The notes under the pieces were generated by a model that did no database searches, was not told where the DNA came from, and saw only the letters and a list, made by a program, of their open reading frames with translations. From DUPU01 sp050952465 (GTDB lineage: Bacteria > Bacillota > Dehalobacteriia > Dehalobacteriales > Dehalobacteriaceae): a stretch of 64,000 bases of DNA. The DNA lies in the NCBI GenBank assembly GCA_050952465.1, contig JBMNKZ010000007.1, positions 1 through 64,000 of the forward strand, given 5' to 3'. The first letter of the stretch is position 1; every line of letters begins with the position of its first letter. This document shows positions 17,484 to 26,050 of this stretch, in pieces. Made by a program: the position numbers and the translations under genes.

Positions 17484-18602
17484 TTATCCTACCACATCTT
17501 GATAAACTTTTATTGTTTGAGCAGCAGTTTTCGTCCAAGAAAAATTTTCCGCCCACTTTAAGCCTTTCTTTCTTAATTCCTGCTCCATTTCCGGTTCAGT
17601 TAGAACTCGATGCATAGCAGCAGCCAAGGCAACCAAATCATGAGGATTTACCTGAATTGCGGCATCTCCCACCACCTCCGGCAAAGAAGATACATTAGAT
17701 ACAATGGTAGGAGTTCCACAAGCCAGGGCCTCAATGGGTGGAAGGCCAAAACCTTCATAAAAAGATGGATAAACAAACAGATCGCTGGCATTATAGAAAA
17801 AAGGCAGATCCTGCATGGGAATAAATCCTGGGAAAAGAACCCACTCTCCTAGCCCTAAACTTTCTACCAGTTTAATTAAACCTGGATAATCTCGGGATGG
17901 TTTCCCAAGAATCACCAATTTACATGGGGTCTTCATTTCTTTGTAGATTTTATTATAGGCGTTAATCAATCCTCTAAGATTCTTTCTCGGACTGAATCCT
18001 CCGATATAAAGGATAAATCGGCCGCTAATCCCATATTTGTTTTGGATCCGAGCCTTGGCTACCTCCCGCTTGATAGGTTTATAAGTGGACTCCGGTGCCT
18101 CATGAATTACCGTAATCATTTCGTCGGCCACACCCATGATTTTTTTTAAATCATTTTTGGAATGCTCAGAAACAGTAATTATATGATCCGCCTCTTGTAA
18201 AATTCGAGGCATTTCCCTTTGAAAAATTTTTAAATAGCCTGGGCCAACTGTTTCCGGTAGCACATAAGGAATTAGATCATGGACTGTCACCACCGTGGGA
18301 AAATTCTTTTTGGGAGGTAATCCAATACCATTTTGCGGGACATGATAAATATCAATGTCCTGGGGAGTAATCGTTTCTTTAGCAATTACTGTTTCCCAAA
18401 AAGTATCCGTATTTTGGGCGATACTTTGAAATATGCCGCTGGTTAAAGGGTCTGTGCCCTGGAACTTTTCATTTGGTAAAAAAAAGTGATAGTCATTCTT
18501 TTTATCAATTAAATATATATTTCTAATTAATTGATAAGTATAGGTTCCCATACCAGTTCCCCGGTACCATATCGCGGCACGGCTGTCTATGCCAACTTTC
18601 AT
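17484..18602 (-). CDS. GT4-family glycosyltransferase (spore-coat cluster)
   Basis: About 372 residues, a paralogue of the gene at 9081-10202 (MKVGIDSRAAIWYRGTGMGT at the start, LYIGGFSPRKNLRGL in the linker, YPSFYEGFGLPPIEALACG in the donor site). The ATG at 18602 has GGGGTG nine bases upstream; a GTG at 18614 is possible. It ends an operon with two CotS kinases upstream. It probably glycosylates a coat protein or polysaccharide, acting in the mother cell; this is inferred from context. Confidence 0.88.
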   Translation of the reverse strand: MKVGIDSRAAIWYRGTGMGTYTYQLIRNIYLIDKKNDYHFFLPNEKFQGTDPLTSGIFQSIAQNTDTFWETVIAKETITPQDIDIYHVPQNGIGLPPKKNFPTVVTVHDLIPYVLPETVGPGYLKIFQREMPRILQEADHIITVSEHSKNDLKKIMGVADEMITVIHEAPESTYKPIKREVAKARIQNKYGISGRFILYIGGFSPRKNLRGLINAYNKIYKEMKTPCKLVILGKPSRDYPGLIKLVESLGLGEWVLFPGFIPMQDLPFFYNASDLFVYPSFYEGFGLPPIEALACGTPTIVSNVSSLPEVVGDAAIQVNPHDLVALAAAMHRVLTEPEMEQELRKKGLKWAENFSWTKTAAQTIKVYQDVVG

Positions 18603-18618
18603 CCTCTCTTTCACCCCG

Positions 18619-19626
18619 TTATATCAGTTTAGCTAGCTTACTAAGACCTTTTTCTCGTAATGGTTTATTTAAGACCCAAGTTTTTATTTTTCTCAAAAGC
18701 CGCTCTTTGGGTTGATTCTGCTCAATGTAATAGGCAAAGGCCACCTGCCAAAAATCTTGGGGAAACCTTAATAATATTTTTATGACATTAGTTTCTTTAG
18801 AAGATACACACCGCATCTTATGATACTGCTTTAGAGCAAAAATAGCCGGTTTTGCATTCCAGTTACTTCTTTTCATCACCCGAAGCATCAGACTGCCCAA
18901 GTCATGACATCGAAGATCACTAATGCAATAATCAAAATCTATCACATTACCTCTGCCTTGTTCGTCAATAATCACATTGTGATGGGCAAAATCATGATGG
19001 CAAAAAAAATGTTTAGATGACTCTTTTTCATTAACCCTTGCATAGTCACCTTTGCCAAACAAATCCAAAGCCTTTTTACACTCTCCTAAATAATAGTCAA
19101 CATGAGCCAAAAAAATACGATCAAATAAGGACTTATGATTTTTTAAGCTTACCTGGTTTTTAAATTCTATCAGCTGCTTCATCTTTCCAGACATAGACCC
19201 CGGCCAGGTTCCCCACTTGATCCTTTCTTCCCATGGCGGTGGAACAAATCCTTCCGATGCTTTATGGAGCAATGCTAAGGTTTTTGCAGCAGTTTTCAAG
19301 TCGTCTTTTCGGCTGTAATCTGCCTCCCTTCCCATAATCCATCGGGATAAGGCATATCTTTTCCCCTGATACTCCGCAAAGGGATAATAGCTATTGGTGG
19401 GAATAATTCGGTTGATAGTAGGAAAACCATGAGCTGCCAGATGCTCCATAGCCGCATAAATATAACAAAACTCGTTTTCCGGATATTTAATTTCCTTTAA
19501 AGCAAAAACACCTTCGGGAGCTTCCACCCGGTAAATTAATTTATAAGGGTCCACCCGAAGCGGTTTAAGATCATATTGGTTTAAAATATGGCAAAACTCT
19601 TCCCTTAAGTAATTATTTTCCCCCAT
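18619..19626 (-). CDS. CotS-family spore coat kinase-like protein, intact active site
   Basis: 335 residues. N-lobe GVFALKEIKYPENEF, linker ALSRWIMGREADY, catalytic loop FCHHDFAHHNVII and metal motif VIDFDYCISD. The HxD...HN pattern differs from the RN pattern of the 10987 and 11989 genes and matches that of its upstream neighbour, so the six paralogues fall into subgroups that follow gene order. It lies 12 bp from the upstream CotS gene and 16 bp from the glycosyltransferase. Confidence 0.85.
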   Translation of the reverse strand: MGENNYLREEFCHILNQYDLKPLRVDPYKLIYRVEAPEGVFALKEIKYPENEFCYIYAAMEHLAAHGFPTINRIIPTNSYYPFAEYQGKRYALSRWIMGREADYSRKDDLKTAAKTLALLHKASEGFVPPPWEERIKWGTWPGSMSGKMKQLIEFKNQVSLKNHKSLFDRIFLAHVDYYLGECKKALDLFGKGDYARVNEKESSKHFFCHHDFAHHNVIIDEQGRGNVIDFDYCISDLRCHDLGSLMLRVMKRSNWNAKPAIFALKQYHKMRCVSSKETNVIKILLRFPQDFWQVAFAYYIEQNQPKERLLRKIKTWVLNKPLREKGLSKLAKLI

Positions 19627-19638
19627 ACTTTCAGCTCC

Positions 19639-20634
19639 TTAAAGGGAGAGGAATCCCTGTTCCAATTTCTTTAACATTTGATATTTTTGGTTATAACATT
19701 GGCATTGCCGGCATAAAAGATGATATAAAGCTCTTTTCTTTTTTCCGGAAAGATACCATTTATGCCCTATCCTCCAAATATCATGAGGAAAAATTAATAC
19801 TGCCATTAACATCCTTTGCTCAGTAAGGGTTAAGGGATATCTATCCTGGTATCCCCAAATAATTCTTTCTGCAGTCTCAATTTCCCAAGGGTGATGAATA
19901 AAAGTAGTCCTGATAAAACGGGCCAAATCAATCACTCGGGAGTCTTGAACACAATATTCAAAATCAATTAAGAAGGTCACTCCATCACGAAAAAGAAGAT
20001 TATGATAAACAAAATCCCTATGACAAAGGGGTTTTAAAACTCTTTGACTTTGAGAAAAGTCTAAGTAGCCGGCAGACTCTATTACATTTAATGCCTGGGA
20101 GGCTTCATCTAAAGCGATATTTACTATCTTCAGAAAGATTTGATCAAAATCATCCTTCTTTTCCTTTGCAAGTTCCTTCATTTTTTTTAGATCTTTGATC
20201 CGTTGCTGCCATTTGTCGGACCATTGGCCAAGATTATTTCTTGGTATACAATCTTGGGGAGGATCAAAACCCTCGCCTTTTCTATGGAAATCTGCGAGAA
20301 GCGATACTGCGGCATCTACTTGCTCTCCTCGAGAAAAGTCAGGATAGCTGCCCTCAACCCACTCCGTGAGAAAATACAAGTCAGGCCCGCTGCCCACATA
20401 TAATTCTCCCTCATTATTCTTCACGGGCCGTGACATCTGGTAAAAGCCATTATGCCATAAATAATCCATGGCAGACAAAAAAAATAATAACTTCCCAGCT
20501 TCCATGCTCATCTTTTTTAAAGCATAATTACTATTTGGGGTAAAAACTTTATATACATTTTTATGAGAAACAATTTTTGTTGCCCTAATTTGATATTTTT
20601 CTAAAACAAAGATAAGCTCACTATCCCCATCCAG
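19639..20634 (-). CDS. CotS-family spore coat kinase-like protein with a non-standard start
   Basis: The first in-frame ATG (20511) gives only 290 residues and would cut off the start of the N-lobe. The frame is open upstream to a stop just before 20648 and encodes ELIFVLEKYQIRATK and VYKVFTPNSNYALKK, which match the N-termini of the paralogues. The only start-like codon in the right place is CTG at 20634, preceded by AGGGGTG, giving 331 residues, the family length. Alternatively there is a small frameshift: ATG 20630 lies in another frame. Catalytic loop LCHRDFVYHN and metal motif IDFEYCVQD are intact. Confidence 0.75.
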   Translation of the reverse strand: MDGDSELIFVLEKYQIRATKIVSHKNVYKVFTPNSNYALKKMSMEAGKLLFFLSAMDYLWHNGFYQMSRPVKNNEGELYVGSGPDLYFLTEWVEGSYPDFSRGEQVDAAVSLLADFHRKGEGFDPPQDCIPRNNLGQWSDKWQQRIKDLKKMKELAKEKKDDFDQIFLKIVNIALDEASQALNVIESAGYLDFSQSQRVLKPLCHRDFVYHNLLFRDGVTFLIDFEYCVQDSRVIDLARFIRTTFIHHPWEIETAERIIWGYQDRYPLTLTEQRMLMAVLIFPHDIWRIGHKWYLSGKKKRALYHLLCRQCQCYNQKYQMLKKLEQGFLSL

Positions 20635-20745
20635 TTCACCCCTGCCTAATTAAACTTATGCATAATCATAGTATTTAAACGGCCCGTACATTGTTCCATA
20701 TAAAAGGTTATTTTGATAATTTATAAGATAAGGAGAGGTATTAAA

Positions 20746-21027
20746 ATGGAAAAAGGTAAAAATTATCTGGATAGTACCGCCCAATTAGTTACTACAATAA
20801 AATCCCTTTCCGAGTCATATCGGCTGCTGGTAGAAGCAGCAGAAGAATTCAACAAAATTACCTTGGCACACAAAAGAGACTTAGAAGATGCCATCGATCG
20901 AGCAGATGACTTAGGTGATATTATTGATAAACTTATAAAAATACTTGATAAATCAATAGAAAAAGATCTCCAGCAGCTGAAATTTGAGGAAAAAGAGCAG
21001 GATCAAAGAAAGGAATTCTATGAATGA
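20746..21027 (+). CDS. Small coiled-coil protein, function unknown
   Basis: 93 residues from the ATG at 20746, preceded by AAGGAGAGG; the in-frame ATG at 20713 lacks a ribosome site. It is helical and strongly charged, with heptad-like stretches (AEEFNKITLAHKRDLEDAID, DKLIKILDKSIEKDLQQLK), no membrane helix and no Cys. It is convergent with manC, the stop codons being adjacent. Possibly a coat-associated or structural protein; no family recognised. Confidence 0.6.
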   Translation: MEKGKNYLDSTAQLVTTIKSLSESYRLLVEAAEEFNKITLAHKRDLEDAIDRADDLGDIIDKLIKILDKSIEKDLQQLKFEEKEQDQRKEFYE

Positions 21028-22134
21028 TTATAAATATTCGTCCAGGCCATACTTTTTAACCTTATCCACCAAATTTTTAACTTCCTGATCCCGTTCCTTC
21101 TTACATACCAGCATGACATCTTCAAACTGAATAATAATCAGATCCTCTACGCCGATGGTTGCAATTAACTTTGCTTCACTGTCAATAATGCATCCCCGGG
21201 AATCAATGGAAATATGTTTGCCCCCGTTTAAAGTATTATTTCTTTCATCTTTGGGGAGATACTTTTCCAGGGCGGACCAACTGCCCACATCATCCCAGAT
21301 AAAATCTCCCGGCACGGTACAAATATTTTTAGACTTTTCCATTACCCCATAGTCAATAGAAACCTTAGGAAAGTTCTGATATTCTTTTTCCAAAACTGCT
21401 TTTTCCTCATCGGTATTTAGGTAAGGCTCAATTTGCTTTAATTTTTCAAACAGCTCTGGCAAATGTTTCTCTATTTCCTTTAAAATTGTCGAGACCTTCC
21501 AAATAAAAATCCCGCTGTTCCAGAGATAGTTTCCCTGTTTAAGAAAATGGACTGCTGTCCCTTGATCTGGTTTTTCCGTGAACTTTTTCACTTGATAAAT
21601 GGGATAACCTTTTTCCCTGCCTATTGTCTCCCCGCAACAAATATAGCCATAGCCGGTTTGCGGAGAATCAGGCTTGATCCCTAAGGTCATTAGGCAATCA
21701 TGTTTTTCCGCAAAAGCTATGGCGCTTTCCAAGGTTTTAATAAAAGCTGTTTCATGTCCAATATAATGGTCGGAAGGGAGAACCATCATAATTCCTTCCG
21801 GATCCAACCTGGACAACTTAATTGCCGCAAGTCCAACGCAGGAAGCTGTATCCCGGTTGGCTGGCTCGAAAATAATATTATGGGGAGATATTTCAGGAAT
21901 ACTTTCATGCACTTGATCCTGATACTGCTTATGAGTAAGGACAAAGCAATTTTTGTGCTCTACCAGCATCAACGCCCTCCTTACAGTATCTCCTAATAGA
22001 CTAGCCTTACCTAATAATTTGAGAAATTGTTTGGGATTCTTTAAGCGGCTTTTAGGCCAAAACCTGGTCCCGGCCCCTCCAGCCATAATCACTGCAAAAA
22101 CTGAGGACTGTTTCATTCCCCCATTTTCCACCAC
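21028..22134 (-). CDS. manC: Mannose-1-phosphate guanylyltransferase
   Basis: Makes GDP-mannose from GTP and mannose-1-phosphate. About 368 residues. The nucleotidyltransferase signature is VIMAGGAGTRFWPKSR, with FVLTHKQY, FEPANRDTASCVGLAA and FTEKPDQGTA following. GTG at 22134 has GGAGGTGG five bases upstream; ATG 22149 and ATG 22116 are alternatives. There is no fused isomerase domain. It can supply the activated sugar for the two glycosyltransferases of the island. Confidence 0.9.
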   Translation of the reverse strand: MVENGGMKQSSVFAVIMAGGAGTRFWPKSRLKNPKQFLKLLGKASLLGDTVRRALMLVEHKNCFVLTHKQYQDQVHESIPEISPHNIIFEPANRDTASCVGLAAIKLSRLDPEGIMMVLPSDHYIGHETAFIKTLESAIAFAEKHDCLMTLGIKPDSPQTGYGYICCGETIGREKGYPIYQVKKFTEKPDQGTAVHFLKQGNYLWNSGIFIWKVSTILKEIEKHLPELFEKLKQIEPYLNTDEEKAVLEKEYQNFPKVSIDYGVMEKSKNICTVPGDFIWDDVGSWSALEKYLPKDERNNTLNGGKHISIDSRGCIIDSEAKLIATIGVEDLIIIQFEDVMLVCKKERDQEVKNLVDKVKKYGLDEYL

Positions 22135-22215
22135 TTGTGCCACCTCCATGTTTTTCTTTTATTATCTTTATTCACATAGCGGGCACAAGGTGAAAGTCTA
22201 TCAAAAACAATCAGA

Positions 22216-23085
22216 TTATGATAATTTTCCTAATAATATACCATCTAAAATACCGGCATCACTAATCAGAACTCGAGATTCCCCTAACCGCTCTAAAATA
22301 CTAATTAATATCTCCAGCCCCGGGATAATAATATCCGCTCTTTTAGGTGTTAAACCGACGACTTTTCTTCTTTCTGTTATTGTCATTGCTGCCAGTTGAT
22401 CCTTAAGTCCTACCAAATCCTCATAGGCAATAGACCTCCCGTGCACTGCTTTACGACAATACTTCTTGATCCCAAAATGAATGGTAGCGGCTGTTGTAGC
22501 AGTACCGCCCACAGCCACCAGGGAGATTTTATCTTTCAAGTGGATTTCTTGGAAGAGAGGTGATAAATTACGATTAAGTTCTTCATGGGGCCAGCCGGCT
22601 TCACATAAACGTACCGCCCCTACATTAACACTAACGGTTTTAATCTGACCTTCCCTTTGGAAAATTACTTCCGTGCTGCCACCGCCAATATCAACAATTA
22701 CAGGCACTCCGTAAATTTCCGGTAATGAGGACAGTGCTCCGGTGTAAGACAAAAAAGCCTCTTCATCCCCGGTAATTATTTTTACCTGCCAGCCTGTTTT
22801 TTGGAAAACCTCATCCAAAAAATCTTCTTTGTTGGCAGCATCTCGTACAGCACTGGTAGCCACAATCAAGACCTCTTGAAGTTTGTAGTCCTCAGTCACC
22901 TTCTTTAATTCACCCAGGGCTTTGACAGTTCGTTCTATAGCTTCTTTAGTTAATATGCCCTTTGTAATCCCAACTCCCAACCTAGGTTCAGCTAGAAATT
23001 GCCTATGTACTTTAACTCTTCCTTCTTCAACCTCTCCTACCAGCATCCTAATAGTATTAGTACCGATATCTATGGCTGCTTTCAT
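22216..23085 (-). CDS. ppx: Ppx/GppA-family exopolyphosphatase
   Basis: 289 residues of the sugar kinase/Hsp70/actin fold, the short single-domain form. MKAAIDIGTNTIRMLVGEV is the phosphate-1 loop, VIVDIGGGSTEVIF the phosphate-2 loop, VAVGGTATTAAT the next conserved block. Hydrolyses polyphosphate or pppGpp. In clostridia this gene commonly follows yabR, as here. Confidence 0.9.
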   Translation of the reverse strand: MKAAIDIGTNTIRMLVGEVEEGRVKVHRQFLAEPRLGVGITKGILTKEAIERTVKALGELKKVTEDYKLQEVLIVATSAVRDAANKEDFLDEVFQKTGWQVKIITGDEEAFLSYTGALSSLPEIYGVPVIVDIGGGSTEVIFQREGQIKTVSVNVGAVRLCEAGWPHEELNRNLSPLFQEIHLKDKISLVAVGGTATTAATIHFGIKKYCRKAVHGRSIAYEDLVGLKDQLAAMTITERRKVVGLTPKRADIIIPGLEILISILERLGESRVLISDAGILDGILLGKLS

Positions 23086-23134
23086 GATTCAACCTCATTT
23101 CCATTTTAAGATCCCTTTCTGACTCCTTCTGTTT

Positions 23135-23154
23135 ACTCCCTCTGAGAGGGAGGT
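23135..23154. repeat. Dispersed repeat family C, short copy
   Basis: ACTCCCTCTGAGAGGGAGGT, a near-perfect inverted repeat matching the core of the copy at 41300-41335. Confidence 0.45.
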
Positions 23155-23189
23155 AATTCCTTACCTACCTCGGGAAAAAGGTTAGACGC

Positions 23190-23221
23190 AAAAAACGGCA
23201 CTCCCTTCAGGGAATGCCGTT
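23190..23221 (-). terminator. Intrinsic terminator after yabR
   Basis: Stem ACGGCATTCCCT/GGGAGTGCCGT (one G-T pair) with a short GAA loop, then TTTTTTG on the minus strand. It separates yabR from ppx. Confidence 0.85.
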
Positions 23222-23226
23222 AATTC

Positions 23227-23595
23227 TTATCTTCCGCTCTTCTTGCCTTCTTGATGACGTTTTAAAGCGATTAGTTTTTCGTTGCTGTCTTTTAAAAACT
23301 TGGCTAACTTATCTTCAAAGGGAATTTCGTTCTTTACATTTCGTGGAGGCACAACAGGTTTTGGTCTTGCCTGCTTAATAGAAAGACCAATCTTACCTTT
23401 TTCATCAATACTTACTATTTTAACGGTAACCTTATCACTTTCCTTTAAATAATCTTTTACATCTTTGACATAAGCATCTGCAACCTCAGAAATATGAACC
23501 AGTCCCGTTACTCCTCCGGGTAATTCCACAAATGCCCCAAATTTAGTAATACCCGTAACTACCCCTTCGACGATGCTCCCCACGGAAAGACCCAT
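23227..23595 (-). CDS. yabR: S1-domain RNA-binding protein (YabR type)
   Basis: 122 residues. One S1 domain fills residues 1-75 (SIVEGVVTGITKFGAFVELP, GLVHISEVA, KVTVKIVSIDEKGKIGLSIK), followed by a basic tail. Homologues bind the ribosome or RNA. Located downstream of divIC as in Bacillus. Confidence 0.88.
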   Translation of the reverse strand: MGLSVGSIVEGVVTGITKFGAFVELPGGVTGLVHISEVADAYVKDVKDYLKESDKVTVKIVSIDEKGKIGLSIKQARPKPVVPPRNVKNEIPFEDKLAKFLKDSNEKLIALKRHQEGKKSGR

Positions 23596-23682
23596 AGAAA
23601 CAAAATTCCTCCCTGCTTTTCACTATATAGTAAGTATAGCGAAGGAAAAACCATCTGTCAATGACAAAGTTACGGATAATTG

Positions 23683-24027
23683 TTAATGAATATTATCTTT
23701 TAATTCTTTTATAGGTTTTACCTCTGGCAAATTCCCCTCTTCACCCGGTACTAAAAGTGTTTCCCCCGGTTTAATTAAGCCTAAATCCTCCCGGGCAATC
23801 CTTTCAATGTACGATTTATTCTGAAGCAGGGCAATTTCCGCTTTAAGGTCTTCTTGTTCCTCCATTAATTCATTTTTTATTTGAAGATATTTTTCAATTT
23901 CCTTGTCCATATTATTCAGATTATAGAATTGCTGTCCGAAGCATATTCCTACGTAGGCAAAAACACCCAAAAGCAGGAAAAATCGTTTCTTCACTCTGTA
24001 TTTTGGTTTAGCCTTATTTTTCATCAT
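23683..24027 (-). CDS. divIC: Septum formation initiator DivIC/FtsB
   Basis: About 114 residues. Basic N-terminus, a single membrane helix (FFLLLGVFAYVGICF), a leucine-zipper coiled coil (KEIEKYLQIKNELMEEQED), and the conserved end SYIERIAREDLGLIKPGET. The ATG at 24027 follows GGAGGG; the longer frame to 24057 would run further into the upstream gene. It overlaps the HTH gene by 14 bp, pointing to coupled translation. It acts in the divisome with FtsL and DivIB. Confidence 0.9.
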   Translation of the reverse strand: MMKNKAKPKYRVKKRFFLLLGVFAYVGICFGQQFYNLNNMDKEIEKYLQIKNELMEEQEDLKAEIALLQNKSYIERIAREDLGLIKPGETLLVPGEEGNLPEVKPIKELKDNIH

Positions 24028-24259
24028 CAATTCCCTCCGTATCCTCATCTCCCCCAAAAATCCCCAACATATCTCCCGGCATAATTATTACAACCTCATA
24101 GCCCTTATTTTTTGCCCGGTTATAAAGGGTAGCCACAGTACTGGTGCTTAGATCAAGTCTTTTAGCAATTTCTTCAGAAGTTTTGCCCATTTCTTTCATG
24201 GCTACGACTTGGCGCTCTCTGAAGCTAAGTTTTTCTACACCCCGAATCTCAACCTTCAT
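24014..24259 (-). CDS. Sigma-70 region-4-like helix-turn-helix protein
   Basis: 81 residues. LSFRERQVVAMKEMGKTSEE and IAKRLDLSTSTVATLYNRAK form a region-4/LuxR-type HTH, followed by GYEVVIIMPGDMLGIFG and an acidic end. Such a gene sits between yabQ and divIC in some clostridia. Its DNA target is unknown. Four DnaA-box-like sites lie within 110 bp upstream. Confidence 0.7.
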   Translation of the reverse strand: MKVEIRGVEKLSFRERQVVAMKEMGKTSEEIAKRLDLSTSTVATLYNRAKNKGYEVVIIMPGDMLGIFGGDEDTEGIDDEK

Positions 24260-24315
24260 TTTGCTACCCCTATTCCTTCACTTGAATTAAGACCTTGCTT
24301 CAACTTGTCCTCAGA

Positions 24316-24368
24316 TTACCCACAAAATTTCCCCAGGATATCCACAACTTATGCACAGCTGTGGACAA
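24316..24368. promoter_or_regulatory. Cluster of four DnaA-box-like 9-mers
   Basis: TTACCCACA (24316-24324), ATATCCACA (24338-24346), TTATGCACA (24349-24357, a full match to TTATNCACA) and, inverted, TGTGGACAA (24360-24368). Three differ from TTATCCACA by one base. An AT-rich stretch follows. Known DnaA-box clusters act in origin control or in gene control; which applies here is inference. Confidence 0.6.
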
Positions 24369-24404
24369 TTTTACTACAAATTAACTACAAAAGTATTCTA
24401 TATA

Positions 24405-24950
24405 TTACTTTTTAATCCTGCTACTTTTGAGAAAAATCTTTTTTATTATTCCTTTAAGTACTTTTTTTAATTTCCGGGGAACTGCGCGAAAGATTAACCC
24501 ACTCACCCATACCGTTTTTTTATAATAATGCACAATCCTCTTGATCCCAAGATATATAAAGATAAAAGGCCATAATATCGCATTTTTTATGACCCTCAAA
24601 GGAATGACAATTATAATCACAAGTTTCTTAATTGCCTTTTCTAAGAAATTTAAAAAAGCAATAAAGTTTCTTAAAAAATAAGGGCTGATTTTTTTATAAT
24701 AAAATACGAAACCAATGATTTGGCCCAAAAACAAGTAAAGGCGCAATTCACCCCAATTCAAATTTAGCAAAATGTAGAAAACCAAAACTGTGACAAGAAG
24801 CCACCAAAAGATATCCCATAAAGGTATGGTTTTAGGAGAGGGCCGGCATTTTCTCCCTAAACCCCGATAGAAGTCAAATAATACTCCAATTAATAAGCCG
24901 ATGCCAATAGCCGATAAAAAATTAAAGCATTGGGCAATGAGAAAGTCCAT
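24405..24950 (-). CDS. yabQ: Spore cortex biosynthesis protein YabQ
   Basis: 181 residues, membrane protein with about four helices in the first half (CFNFLSAIGIGLLIGVLFDF, FWWLLVTVLVFYILL, YLFLGQIIGFVFYY) and a basic tail. DFYRGLGRK and FWWLL are typical of YabQ. In Bacillus it is needed for the spore cortex and is expressed in the mother cell. It starts 12 bp after yabP. Confidence 0.85.
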   Translation of the reverse strand: MDFLIAQCFNFLSAIGIGLLIGVLFDFYRGLGRKCRPSPKTIPLWDIFWWLLVTVLVFYILLNLNWGELRLYLFLGQIIGFVFYYKKISPYFLRNFIAFLNFLEKAIKKLVIIIVIPLRVIKNAILWPFIFIYLGIKRIVHYYKKTVWVSGLIFRAVPRKLKKVLKGIIKKIFLKSSRIKK

Positions 24951-24962
24951 ATTCTCCTCCCG

Positions 24963-25247
24963 TTATTTAAGAAGTCTGTTTAAAATACTTTTTCCCTTAC
25001 CTTTAGCGGACTTATAGCCTTGAGGATCTAAATATTGAATAGTTTTAATCAGACCTAATACAACTAGATCTCCCGCTTCTAAATTCAGATGGTTAATATG
25101 CAGATTTTCACCTTTAATAGCCATAGGACACTCATTTGTCTCCAATACTATTTCCGCATCATCGAAGGTTTCCACCTTAGTTACTCCTTTTAATTTAAAG
25201 ACCTCACGGTGATCTAACGAAAAATAATGAACCTTTTGTTCAGGCAT
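24963..25247 (-). CDS. yabP: Sporulation protein YabP
   Basis: 94 residues from the ATG at 25247, preceded by GGGAGGAAG. Typical content: HYFSLDHREVFKLKGVTKVE and VLETNECPMAIKGENLHINH, with LNLEAGDLVVLG. It pairs with yabQ, in the usual order. In the reference cluster rqcP lies directly upstream; here 4.6 kb of other genes intervene. Confidence 0.88.
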   Translation of the reverse strand: MPEQKVHYFSLDHREVFKLKGVTKVETFDDAEIVLETNECPMAIKGENLHINHLNLEAGDLVVLGLIKTIQYLDPQGYKSAKGKGKSILNRLLK

Positions 25248-25318
25248 TTTTCTTCCTCCCCTCATGTAATACTATCTTTAAATAATTATGATTAAAAAGC
25301 CATGATATGCACAAGAAT

Positions 25319-25348
25319 AAAAAAATCTCCCCCATCCAGGGAGAGATT
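25319..25348 (-). terminator. Terminator of the 25347-25973 gene
   Basis: Stem AATCTCCC/GGGAGAGATT around CCATCCA, with TTTTTTTATTC following on the minus strand. Confidence 0.75.
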
Positions 25349-25973
25349 ATGATCCAAAAATTTTTTTTGCTTCGTCAAGTCTACATTCCAGAAGTAATTT
25401 TTCCATTTTTCCCATGATCTCAGGTGCTTCACCTGCACCATCTTTAAACGTCCTTGAGGTAGCCCTATTCACTTCTTTTTCTGCCTCCGTAAGTTTGTTT
25501 ATAAAGCCTAAATAATTATGCTCATTTTGATAATAGCTAATCACCATTTCCCCATATTGAGTTTTTTCCATCTCTAATAATCCTAAATAATGCTCGCTGA
25601 GAAGCTTAATCTCCTGGATCTGTTTTTGATAAATGTTCAAAACCTCAGGTACAGCATTAGGATGTTTTTCTACGCTTTTAATAATCAAATCCGGCAAATT
25701 TTCTTTGGGTAGTCCATTTTTATAAACTTCATAAGCTATATCCAGGGCAATTTTTTTGGTATATAAAAAACCCCCACTAAAAGCTTTGCATAACTCTTTA
25801 TACTTTTGATATCGCTGGATAAATGGAATAAACACGATGGGAATTAAAATCATCCAGGGTGAGAGCTCCGGCTTTTCCAGAATCTGAGCAGTAATTATTT
25901 GGGCCATTCTTTGCTCGTAAGCAGAAATACTGTTATATTTCTCAACTTTTATTACCTGTTCTGCGCTAGTCAT
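25347..25973 (-). CDS. Uncharacterised protein, one membrane segment, next to a YeiH-like transporter
   Basis: 208 residues, no family recognised with certainty. One hydrophobic segment (SPWMILIPIVFIPFIQRYQ, residues ~38-56); the rest is helical and charged, e.g. YQKQIQEIKLLSEHYLGLLE. GAAGGG lies upstream of the ATG. It follows the transporter and a second small membrane protein on the same strand, separated by a hairpin, so it may be a cytoplasm-facing accessory of the transporter. Confidence 0.6.
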   Translation of the reverse strand: MTSAEQVIKVEKYNSISAYEQRMAQIITAQILEKPELSPWMILIPIVFIPFIQRYQKYKELCKAFSGGFLYTKKIALDIAYEVYKNGLPKENLPDLIIKSVEKHPNAVPEVLNIYQKQIQEIKLLSEHYLGLLEMEKTQYGEMVISYYQNEHNYLGFINKLTEAEKEVNRATSRTFKDGAGEAPEIMGKMEKLLLECRLDEAKKIFGS

Positions 25974-25994
25974 TTTTCAATCCCTTCTTTTAAT

Positions 25995-26029
25995 AAAAGA
26001 CTCCCCCTGGGTTGCGGGAGAGTCTTTTA
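25995..26029 (-). terminator. Bidirectional-looking terminator hairpin
   Basis: TAAAAGACTCCCC paired with GGGAGAGTCTTTTA, with a T-rich flank on the minus strand. It lies between the two small genes downstream of the transporter. Confidence 0.65.
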
Positions 26030-26050
26030 TTTTGTCAAAATTTCTACTTA

